Assembly: GCA_024279935.1 (NCBI GenBank)
Contig: JAJRQZ010000143.1
Span: 1-32,940, forward strand
Source of the DNA: Bacteroidota bacterium
GTDB taxonomy: Bacteria > Bacteroidota > Bacteroidia > Bacteroidales > F082
Length of the DNA: 32,940 bases
Reading direction: 5' to 3'
The position numbers and the translations under genes are program-made. A model generated the notes under the pieces. It saw only the letters and a list, made by a program, of their open reading frames with translations. It did no database searches and had not been told where the DNA came from. Shown in pieces: positions 26,584 to 32,940 of the stretch. Position 1 is the first letter of the stretch; every line of letters begins with the position of its first letter.

Positions 26584-27975
26584 TTTCCCAAAAATATTTC
26601 CCAAGACCTCATCGTTGGTGATTTCCCCCGTTATGCTGCCCAGATGGTGGAGCGCAGAACGGATATCCACGGATATCAAATCGGTGGGTATATTGTTGCC
26701 GAAGCCTTGCTCAACTTCTTCCAAAGCCTCGAAAGATTTTTTCAAAGCCTCGTAATGTCTTGAGTTGCTTACTATTATATTGTCATCGAAGTTCATTTCC
26801 TTTACTTTGGAAACTAAAGTCGAGGCCAATAAATGTATATTCTCCTTACGTTTGGCCGAGACGAAAACTGTTTCATAATCAAGTAATTCCTTTAGTTTGG
26901 GAGGCGTTTCGTCAAGGTGGTCAATCTTGTTGGCGACAAAAATAAAGTGCTTGTCGCTATCCTCAATATATTTACCGAACTCCCGTATAACATCATCAAC
27001 ATTGGTTTTGTTGATATGGGAAATGTCGCAGACGTAAAGGATAAGTTTTGCCTGATCTATTTTTTCATAAGTACGTTCGATCCCGATAGCTTCAATCTTG
27101 TCGGTTGATTCCCTTAGCCCCGCGGTATCAATAAAGCGGAAACTAAATCCGTCGATAACGATAGTGTCCTCTATACTGTCGCGGGTGGTGCCGGGTATTT
27201 CCGAGACTATTGCCCTTTCCTCGTTTAGCAAAGCGTTCAGCAATGTCGATTTTCCGGCATTCGGTTTACCGATTATCGCCACAGGTATGCCGTGTTTTAT
27301 CACGTTGCCCAGTTTAAAGGAGTTTATCAGCGAACTTAGTTCTTGTTTTAATTTTCCGACCAGGTTCATGAAATCCTCCCTGTCGGCAAATTCCACATCC
27401 TCTTCGGCAAAATCGAGCTCCAGCTCTATTAAGGATGTGAAATTTAAAAGTTCAGTTCTCAGTTCCTTGATCTTATCGGAAAATCCGCCTCGCATCTGTC
27501 TTAAAGCCATTTGATGGGCCGCCTTGCCATGACTAGCAATTAAGTCGGCAACTCCCTCTGCCTGCGATAAGTCCATACGGCCGTTAAAAAAAGCCCTCAT
27601 TGTAAATTCTCCTGCGTTGGCCATGCGTGCACCTGAGTTTATGAGGCTTTCAATTATCAGCTGCTGTATATATGTTGAACCATGGCAGCTTATTTCAACC
27701 ACATCTTCGGCTGTATATGAATGCGGTCCCTTAAAATAACTAAGAAGTATTTCATCGATTATCTTATCCTTATCTACAAAATCCCCAAAATATAGTTTAT
27801 GGCTCTCCATGGTCTCGGCGCTCAGCGATTTGAGCCGGGGCTTAAAATGTCTCAAGGCGATGCTTAAACTGTCCCTCCCCGACAATCTAAGCAATGCTAT
27901 TGCGCCACTACCGGCGGGACTTGCCGGGGCGCAAATCGTGTCATCGTTGTAAACCATTGAGGATGAGGTCGTCAT
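26566..27975 (-). CDS. mnmE: tRNA-modifying GTPase MnmE
   Basis: Works with MnmG to install the 5-carboxymethylaminomethyl group on wobble uridine of several tRNAs. I start at ATG 27975 (469 residues); a frame-open upstream ATG at 28044 adds unrelated residues, and ATG 27957 is also possible. Features: N-terminal folate-binding domain starting TICAPASPAGSGAIALLRLS, G1 GKPNAGKST, G2/G3 EIPGTTRD and DTAGLRES, G4 NKID, and the invariant C-terminal catalytic Cys in FCIGK. The element sits directly at the stop codon and does not truncate the protein. Confidence 0.97.
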   Translation of the reverse strand: MTTSSSMVYNDDTICAPASPAGSGAIALLRLSGRDSLSIALRHFKPRLKSLSAETMESHKLYFGDFVDKDKIIDEILLSYFKGPHSYTAEDVVEISCHGSTYIQQLIIESLINSGARMANAGEFTMRAFFNGRMDLSQAEGVADLIASHGKAAHQMALRQMRGGFSDKIKELRTELLNFTSLIELELDFAEEDVEFADREDFMNLVGKLKQELSSLINSFKLGNVIKHGIPVAIIGKPNAGKSTLLNALLNEERAIVSEIPGTTRDSIEDTIVIDGFSFRFIDTAGLRESTDKIEAIGIERTYEKIDQAKLILYVCDISHINKTNVDDVIREFGKYIEDSDKHFIFVANKIDHLDETPPKLKELLDYETVFVSAKRKENIHLLASTLVSKVKEMNFDDNIIVSNSRHYEALKKSFEALEEVEQGFGNNIPTDLISVDIRSALHHLGSITGEITNDEVLGNIFGKFCIGK

Positions 27976-28046
27976 GCTTCTATTTATAAGAGGTGATAAA
28001 TAAGATAAATTAATCTCAAATGTAAATAATATTTGATAAAACATAT

Positions 28047-28054
28047 TAACTTTG
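28047..28054 (+). promoter_or_regulatory. Candidate -7 element for sucD
   Basis: TAACTTTG matches TAnnTTTG 35 nt before the sucD ATG. A TTTG at 28032-28035 is only 11 nt away, too close for the usual -33 spacing. Confidence 0.4.
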
Positions 28055-28089
28055 GCATCTTTAAAAAAGCGAATAAATAAAATTGTAAA

Positions 28090-28959
28090 ATGAGTGTTTT
28101 AGTTAACAAGGATTCTAAAGTTATTGTTCAGGGATTTACCGGTGGTGAAGGTACTTTTCATGCCGGGCAGATGATAGAGTACGGAACAAATGTAGTTGGG
28201 GGAGTTACCCCGGGAAAAGGTGGTCAGACACATCTTGAAAAACCGGTTTTCAATACGGTTAAAGATGCTGTTGACGAGGCTGGCGCCGATGTTTCGGTCA
28301 TCTTCGTCCCGCCCGCTTTCGCCGCCGACGCCATTATGGAAGCGGCCTAGGCCGGAATAAAGGTGATTGTTTGTATTACCGAAGGCATTCCTACCGAGGA
28401 TATGGTAAAAGTGAAAGAATATCTTAAAGGCAGGGACGCAAGACTGGTTGGCCCCAACTGCCCAGGCGTTATCACTCCCGGTGAGGCTAAGGTTGGTATT
28501 ATGCCGGGCTTTATCCACGAAAAAGGCCGTGTAGGTATAGTGTCGCGCTCAGGAACTCTTACTTATGAGGCCGTTGACCAGCTTACAAAAGCAGGCCTGG
28601 GACAGACTACGGCACTCGGGATCGGCGGGGATCCGATTATAGGGACAACTACCCGCGATGCCGTCGAGCTTTTTATGAACGACCCCGAAACAGAAGGTAT
28701 TGTTATGATTGGCGAAATAGGCGGGAATATGGAAGCCGATGCAGCCCATTGGATTAAGGAAAACGGGACAAAACCCGTAGTTGGCTTTATAGCCGGCGCA
28801 ACAGCACCCAAAGGCAGGACTATGGGCCATGCCGGTGCCATTATTGGCGGCAAGTCGGATACGGCCGAGGCTAAAAAAGAAATACTCACCGATTGCGGTA
28901 TCCACGTCGTGGATTCCCCGGCACAAATTGGCGCAAAAATGCTGGAACTTCTTAAATGA
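28090..28959 (+). pseudogene. sucD: Succinyl-CoA synthetase alpha subunit with one in-frame amber codon
   Basis: Full-length SucD (289 codons) in a single frame except for TAG at 28348-28350 (codon 87). The protein before it ends MEAA and after it resumes [14 protein letters not shown], where homologues have Asp or Glu. Domains are complete: CoA-binding Rossmann N-terminus ([20 protein letters not shown]), the ligase domain, and the phosphorylated His247 in [10 protein letters not shown]. The enzyme makes succinyl-CoA/succinate with ATP or GTP in the TCA cycle. sucC is not adjacent, which is not rare in Bacteroidota. If the TAG is real and not suppressed, the enzyme is lost; a consensus error is a strong alternative. 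Confidence 0.9.
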
Positions 28960-28979
28960 GGGTTGGTAAAATTAATAAG

Positions 28980-29013
28980 CCCTTGTGCATCAACGATGTA
29001 CAAGGGTTTTTTT
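28980..29013 (+). terminator. Intrinsic terminator after sucD
   Basis: CCCTTGTGCAT (28980-28990) pairs with ATGTACAAGGG (28996-29006) with one wobble, a 5-nt loop, then seven T residues. It sits about 20 nt after the sucD stop. Confidence 0.9.
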
Positions 29014-29168
29014 GCCCGGGAAGTTCAATTAAGGAAATTGTCGATGCCCATCTTAGATTTTATCGCAATTTGGTCGTCCTTATAAAGCCCTATCAATATT
29101 AGTCCTTCCCAAAACAAGCTGATTGCTTTGTTCCTTTGCTACCGACACAATTTTACTATCTTTCGGCC

Positions 29169-30386
29169 ATGAAAAAAGCCCTTCAATCAATAGGTCCGGG
29201 AATAGTTGTGGCCGCAACCGGAATAGGGGCCGGCGACATGATAGCCGCAACCGTTGGTGGCGCAAAATATGGCTATCTGATAATATGGGCAGTTGTCTTG
29301 GGGGCTGTCTTGAAGTACGTATTGAACGAAGGTGTCGGCAGATGGCAGCTTGTCAATAATATGAGCCTTGCCAAGGGTTGGATTACATATCTGCCAAAGT
29401 TTGTCGCATATTATTTCCTCATATATCTACTGCTTTGGAGCTTCATCGTTTTTGCGGCATTGATGGCCGCGAGCGGATTGGCCGCTCATGCCCTTACGGG
29501 GATGTTCTCGGTGAAAATTTGGGGCGGGATACATTCTGTTGTTGCCCTTTTGTTGGTGTTGCCTGGGAATTACCGCTATTTCGAGAACATAATGAAGATT
29601 ATAATCGCCATGATGTCCGTGGTCGTTATCGCAAGCGTTGTTTTGCTGAAACCGGATTTCTATTTGATTGCCCATGGTATCCTGAACCCGATATTGCCGA
29701 ATGGAAGCGTTAAATATGCCCTTGCTATTATAGGCGGGGTAGGGGGAAGCGTAACAATTCTGAGTTATGGCTATTGGATAAAGGAAAAAGCGTGGGAGGG
29801 CGCGGAATATCTGCCCGAAATGAAGATCGATCTGGCACTGGCTTATTTATTGACAGGCTTGTTCGGCATCGCGGTCATTATTATCGCCGCCGACTTAAAA
29901 CCCGAAATCGTTGGCGGAAGTGGGATTGTCGTTGCTTTGGCAGATAAGCTCGGGGAGCTCACAGGCAGTGCCGGAAGGTGGATATTCCTTTTCGGCTTTT
30001 GGGCAGCGGTGTTCAGCTCTATGATTGGTGTGTGGCAGGGAGTGCCTTATATTTTTGCCGATTTCACCCGACAATTGAAAGGTGATAGTTCAGGGGAAAA
30101 CAATAAACAATTAAGTAATGCACAGGCTTACAGGTTTTTCCTTTTATTTATGGCAATAGTGCCGTATGTGTTGCTGTTGATGGGCAAGCCTGTATGGCTG
30201 ATCATTGTTTATGCGGTGGCAGGATCTTTGTTCATGCCGTTCCTGGCCTTTACCCTCCTATGGCTAAACAACAAAAAAAGCCTGATGAAATCTAAAAAGA
30301 ACGGCATAGTCATTAATGTTTTATTAATAATTAACTTACTTTTGTTTTTGTATCTGGGAATAATGGAATTATTAAAATATTTCTAA
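29169..30386 (+). CDS. Nramp family divalent metal (Mn2+/Fe2+) transporter
   Basis: A 405-residue membrane protein with about 11 segments. ATG 29169 is used because LQSIGPGIVVAATGIGAGDM is the usual Nramp start; the upstream ATG at 29136 adds 11 odd residues. Nramp transporters normally carry a DPGN-like metal motif in TM1. Here the equivalent reads TGIGAGDM, with no DPGN, so it belongs to the divergent Nramp-related branch whose metal choice is uncertain. TM6 normally has MPH; I see GSVKYALAIIGGVGGSVTIL instead. Hence transport of Mn or Fe should not be assumed. Confidence 0.85.
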   Translation: MKKALQSIGPGIVVAATGIGAGDMIAATVGGAKYGYLIIWAVVLGAVLKYVLNEGVGRWQLVNNMSLAKGWITYLPKFVAYYFLIYLLLWSFIVFAALMAASGLAAHALTGMFSVKIWGGIHSVVALLLVLPGNYRYFENIMKIIIAMMSVVVIASVVLLKPDFYLIAHGILNPILPNGSVKYALAIIGGVGGSVTILSYGYWIKEKAWEGAEYLPEMKIDLALAYLLTGLFGIAVIIIAADLKPEIVGGSGIVVALADKLGELTGSAGRWIFLFGFWAAVFSSMIGVWQGVPYIFADFTRQLKGDSSGENNKQLSNAQAYRFFLLFMAIVPYVLLLMGKPVWLIIVYAVAGSLFMPFLAFTLLWLNNKKSLMKSKKNGIVINVLLIINLLLFLYLGIMELLKYF

Positions 30387-30397
30387 AATAATTTACG

Positions 30398-30691
30398 ATG
30401 TTACGACATATAGTTATGATTGCGTTCTCCGACAAAAAGAAGGCAAAGGCGTATTCCGCGCAATTAACAGAAATGCTAATGGGTTTGGAATCAAGTGTTT
30501 CCCCATTAAAAAAAATTGAGGTCGGGCTTAATTTCTCCGTTCGCCCGGCAGCTCACGACATTGTTTTGATTGCCGACTTTGATGACGAGAACGGCCTGAA
30601 CGTTTATAGGGAGCATCCTGAGCACATCAAGGTCCTGGATTTCCTGAAGGGAAAACTGGAAAAATCAGCTGTTGTGGATTATTATATTTGA
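30398..30691 (+). CDS. Dabb (stress-responsive A/B barrel) domain protein
   Basis: A 97-residue single-domain protein with the Dabb pattern: an opening LRHIVMIAFSD strand with the conserved His, a long helix, then ADFDDENGLNVYREHPEHIK, the typical YxxHPxH motif. These small dimeric proteins are of unclear role, some being involved in aromatic or stress pathways. It lies 11 nt after the Nramp-like gene, so it is probably co-transcribed. Confidence 0.9.
   Translation: MLRHIVMIAFSDKKKAKAYSAQLTEMLMGLESSVSPLKKIEVGLNFSVRPAAHDIVLIADFDDENGLNVYREHPEHIKVLDFLKGKLEKSAVVDYYI
30683..30690 (+). promoter_or_regulatory. Candidate -7 element for the T9SS-sorted gene
   Basis: TATATTTG is a perfect TAnnTTTG, overlapping the end of the Dabb gene, 21 nt before the ATG at 30712. 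No matching -33 motif is clear. Confidence 0.35.
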
Positions 30692-30711
30692 ATTTAACTA
30701 AACTTTATATT

Positions 30712-31755
30712 ATGAGATACTTATTGATTAGTCTTTTGACGATGTTTATAGCATCGGTCGATGCTCAGATAACAGTTACCAACAATGACCTGGCGCCCGC
30801 CGGGACGACATTCTATAATTCGGTTGATACCATTGTGGAACCGAGCATAGTACCAGGCAGCCCGGGTGCCGGCAAAACATGGAACTTTGTGGGCCTAAGT
30901 TCAGATTATGTTGATACCCTTGTGTTTATGCTGCCGGACTGGACACCCTACCCTGATAATTTCCCGGCTTCCAATTTTGCTGTCAATCTAGTGGATAACG
31001 ACGCATTTGCTTATTTTCTTAGAAACGACGATGAATTTTCGGCCTTGGGAGTGGCAGGCCCATTTCAGGATTTCGACTCTGTGTCGGCGGCAATAAGCCC
31101 TAAGGAAATATTTATGGACTTTCCGGTCGAATACGGAAATAGCAGAAGCGAGTCTTTTGTCGTGGAATCCAAGTTCGCAAGCGATACGCCTCCGGCAGAT
31201 TCAATTTTATATAGGCAGACAACCTATAAAACAAGTTTTGTTGATGCCTGGGGAAGTTTAAGCCTGGCGATAGGGACCTACGATGCCTTGCGGGTAAAAG
31301 AAAACAGAACTGTTTACGATAGCGTCTGGGCAAAGATTTTCGGAATATGGATACCCGTTGAAAACAGCCAGACTGCTTCATTAAAATATAAATGGATGAC
31401 AGATGATGTTAATATAGGGTATTATCTGGTGAGCATGAAATATGATTCGGCAAGCCAAACCGTAGGAAGTGTGGAATATATGAGTGAGCTGCCGGTCGGC
31501 ATCGAAAATAATGCCCAGGATGCTTTCCTGGTCTATCCCAACCCGTGCAGCTCACGGGTAAATTTCAAATTCGATAACGACCTGGCTAGAAGGATCACTA
31601 TCTTTGATGTTCATGGTCGGATGATATTGGATAAACTACTGCAAAGCCTGAATCCTTCAATTCAATTGTCATCATTCCCGAAAGGAATTTATTTTTACTC
31701 GATTGAAAATATGCTGTCCAGGAAAAAAACGACAGGGAAGCTTATTAAGAACTAG
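30712..31755 (+). CDS. Exported protein with type IX secretion (type A) sorting domain
   Basis: A 347-residue protein with a signal peptide (first ~19 residues, ending SVDA) and a C-terminal ~75-residue T9SS type A sorting domain: FLVYPNPCSSRVNFKF, ITIFDVHGRMILDK, and FPKGIYFYSIENM at the end. ATG 30712 is chosen because the extra N-terminal residues from 30688 lack support. The middle region is strand-rich (for example SAGIYEYD-like repeats are not seen) and matches no family I know. It is exported through the outer membrane and probably attached at the surface. Ends in TAG, whose bases overlap the stop of cdaA. Confidence 0.85.
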   Translation: MRYLLISLLTMFIASVDAQITVTNNDLAPAGTTFYNSVDTIVEPSIVPGSPGAGKTWNFVGLSSDYVDTLVFMLPDWTPYPDNFPASNFAVNLVDNDAFAYFLRNDDEFSALGVAGPFQDFDSVSAAISPKEIFMDFPVEYGNSRSESFVVESKFASDTPPADSILYRQTTYKTSFVDAWGSLSLAIGTYDALRVKENRTVYDSVWAKIFGIWIPVENSQTASLKYKWMTDDVNIGYYLVSMKYDSASQTVGSVEYMSELPVGIENNAQDAFLVYPNPCSSRVNFKFDNDLARRITIFDVHGRMILDKLLQSLNPSIQLSSFPKGIYFYSIENMLSRKKTTGKLIKN

Positions 31756-32558
31756 TTTTTGTCCTCTTTGTCGGCATCCTTCATATTAAACTCATTAACA
31801 ATAACTTCGTGGAGCTGGGTAAGGTTAACGTTATAAAAGATATGGCCCTGAATGGAATAGGAGATATGACCTGTCTCCTCCGAAACGACTATGGCCATGC
31901 AGTCGGAAATCTCCGTGATGCCCAAAGCAGCCCTATGCCTTAAACCGGCAGCATCGGCAAGCCTTTTCTTAGACACGGGAAGTATGCACTTTGCCGAAAC
32001 AATACGGTTGTTGGTAATTATTACGGCCCCGTCGTGCAATGGGCTGTTCTTGAAAAAGATGTTTTCCAGTATGGATGTCGTAAGCATTGCATCAAGCAAA
32101 TCGCCTGTATTTACATATTGCTTTAACTCGTTTTGTTTGGTAATGACTATCAAGGCTCCTTGTTTTATGGCCGCCATCTTCCTGCATGCAGTAATTAGCG
32201 GATCGATGCTCAACTCGACCGAGGTAGCAAGAAGCGGCTTTAAGAAATTAAACCGCATACCGTATTTGTTGAAGAAAGTAGGAGTTCCCAAAGCGAACAA
32301 AAACTGTCGTATCTCCGGCTGGAAAATAATTATAAGCGCAACAAGCCCAACGCTTATAAAGGCACCTAATATTTCCGACAACAACTCCATTTCCAAAAAG
32401 GAGAATAGCCGCCACATGAGAAAAAGGGAAATCAGGCCCAAGACGATGTTTATTGCCGCGGTGCCCTTTACAATTTGATATATAGCAAATAAAAGCGTTG
32501 CCACCAACACTATGTCCACTATATCCAATATCCTGAATTCAATAAATAAAGTCGTCAA
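31752..32558 (-). CDS. cdaA: Diadenylate cyclase CdaA
   Basis: Makes cyclic di-AMP from two ATP. The 268-residue protein has three N-terminal membrane segments and a DisA_N catalytic domain with DGA (176-178, in NSPLHDGAVII) and RHR (207-209, in AAGLRHRAALGI), both needed for activity. The start is TTG at 32558; the frame is open to 32586 but has no ATG, so TTG is the best choice. It is convergent with the T9SS gene, with both stops in one CTAG (31752-31755). The usual partner folP is not next to it; 300 bp upstream lies an IS. Confidence 0.93.
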   Translation of the reverse strand: MTTLFIEFRILDIVDIVLVATLLFAIYQIVKGTAAINIVLGLISLFLMWRLFSFLEMELLSEILGAFISVGLVALIIIFQPEIRQFLFALGTPTFFNKYGMRFNFLKPLLATSVELSIDPLITACRKMAAIKQGALIVITKQNELKQYVNTGDLLDAMLTTSILENIFFKNSPLHDGAVIITNNRIVSAKCILPVSKKRLADAAGLRHRAALGITEISDCMAIVVSEETGHISYSIQGHIFYNVNLTQLHEVIVNEFNMKDADKEDKN

Positions 32559-32800
32559 ATCAAATATTTTGCGTAAAAATATGAATTAGTTTTCAATTCT
32601 CGCTTTAATCAATGATAAAATGTGTGCTTAAACGGAAATTATTATTGTCAGCACTTTCCCGGCTCCAGCCGCATTGGATTGCCTACGGATTTAAAATCAG
32701 TATTGATGTATGTGGGTTTTATTATAAGTTTCTCCGCGAGACTCTGTGTCTTCCCCGTGCATCTCCGTGCCTCCTTTGTGCATCTTTGTGACACCGAACT
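32559..32800. other. Gene-free stretch with repeat-like debris
   Basis: No convincing gene. Around 32669-32700 the sequence GCATTGGATTGCCTACGGAT looks like a dispersed Bacteroidota repeat that I recall from intergenic regions. At about 32738-32792 there is a degenerate 11-12-bp tandem repeat of the form CCGTGCATCT / CCGTGCCTCC / TTGTGCATCT. Both are recollection-based and weak. Confidence 0.35.
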
Positions 32801-32826
32801 TGTTTCAGCCCCCTAAATAACTGGAC

Positions 32827-32857
32827 TTGATTAGTGAAGTTAAAAACACTAATTTTG
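32827..32857 (+). promoter_or_regulatory. IS promoter
   Basis: TTG at 32827-32829, a 20-nt spacer and TAATTTTG at 32850-32857 match the Bacteroidota -33/-7 pattern. It is the best complete promoter in the window, 5 nt before the transposase ATG. Confidence 0.5.
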
Positions 32858-32862
32858 TAGTT

Positions 32863-32940
32863 ATGAGCAATGTAAAAAGAAGTTGGAGTATTAAAGAAAA
32901 GGTTACAATACTCGAAGACATTAAATCAACAGGAGTAGTA
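32863..32940 (+). CDS. IS3-family OrfA transposase, N-terminus only
   Basis: The first 26 codons of a transposase that runs off the window. WSIKEKVTILEDIKSTGVV is the typical start of an HTH_Tnp_1 (IS3/IS911 OrfA) domain, which binds the IS ends. Family is inferred from this short stretch only. Confidence 0.65.
   Translation, partial: MSNVKRSWSIKEKVTILEDIKSTGVV

Larger units (their letters stand above)
32801..32940 (+). mobile_element. Left end of an IS3-type insertion sequence (cut by window)
   Basis: From about 32801 the sequence changes to an IS-like end (GCCCCCTAAATAACTGGACT) followed by a promoter and the start of a transposase. The exact left boundary and any target duplication cannot be placed because the right end is outside the window. 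Confidence 0.6.

Noticed and set aside
27098-27514. Plus-strand ORF inside mnmE
   Set aside because: Antisense to a strongly conserved gene, Ser-rich shadow composition.
29135-29164. TTTG-N18-TATCTTTC as a promoter for the Nramp-like gene
   Set aside because: The -7 element is not exact and would place the transcription start at or after the ATG at 29169.
32622-32816. ORF in the gap upstream of the IS
   Set aside because: Composition (RIGLPTDLKSV) matches a dispersed intergenic repeat translation rather than a gene.

Overview
The window reads as a chromosomal segment of a Bacteroidota bacterium, probably class Bacteroidia. Supporting signs are a type IX secretion C-terminal sorting domain (gene ending at 31755), several copies of the Bacteroidota -7 promoter motif TAnnTTTG, A-rich rather than strong Shine-Dalgarno leaders, and typical gene families: ProX-type deacylase, paired rhomboids next to mutL, a single-domain-degenerate ABC-F protein and CdaA.

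Layout. (1) 1-1303: a large hairpin, an SRPBCC/GyrI-like gene and a tiny membrane ORF. (2) 1385-13821, all on the minus strand: a conserved hypothetical, mutL, two rhomboids, an endonuclease/exonuclease/phosphatase (EEP) protein and a glutathione peroxidase form one tightly spaced run. A TolB-like lipoprotein gene with one in-frame amber codon and a terminator follow. Then come a prolyl-tRNA-type deacylase, arginine deiminase, a GT-C glycosyltransferase and ligA. (3) 13888-17064, plus strand: ABC-F, a GroES-like protein and a BtuF/FecB-like lipoprotein. (4) 17061-18200: a graveyard of accessory genes, with a broken rhuM, an intact higA antitoxin and a decayed higB toxin. (5) 18201-26580: an 8.4-kb integrative element inserted exactly at the 3' end of mnmE. 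It is flanked by an 18-bp repeat (one mismatch) that encodes the MnmE C-terminus FCIGK-stop. (6) 26566-32558: mnmE, sucD (also with one in-frame amber), an Nramp transporter, a Dabb protein, a T9SS-sorted protein and convergent cdaA. (7) 32559-32940: a gene-free stretch with repeat-like debris, then the left end of an IS3-type insertion sequence cut by the window edge.

The integrative element is the main find. All its genes run on the minus strand: a zinc-finger/double-HTH protein, a tyrosine recombinase, a 498-residue protein of unknown function, an excisionase-like HTH protein, a small HTH protein, a RepA-like AAA ATPase, a zinc-finger/toprim-like primase, and three small proteins of unknown role. 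No relaxase, capsid, terminase-large or conjugation gene is visible, so it resembles a replicating integrated plasmid or a phage-satellite-type island. It targets the same mnmE 3' end used by Salmonella genomic island 1. Between and inside its replication genes it carries arrays of 9-bp repeats that fold into two very long hairpins, candidates for an origin or a control element. Reconstructing the excised junction gives a clean 8-bp inverted repeat around a 9-bp spacer, as expected for a tyrosine-recombinase core site.
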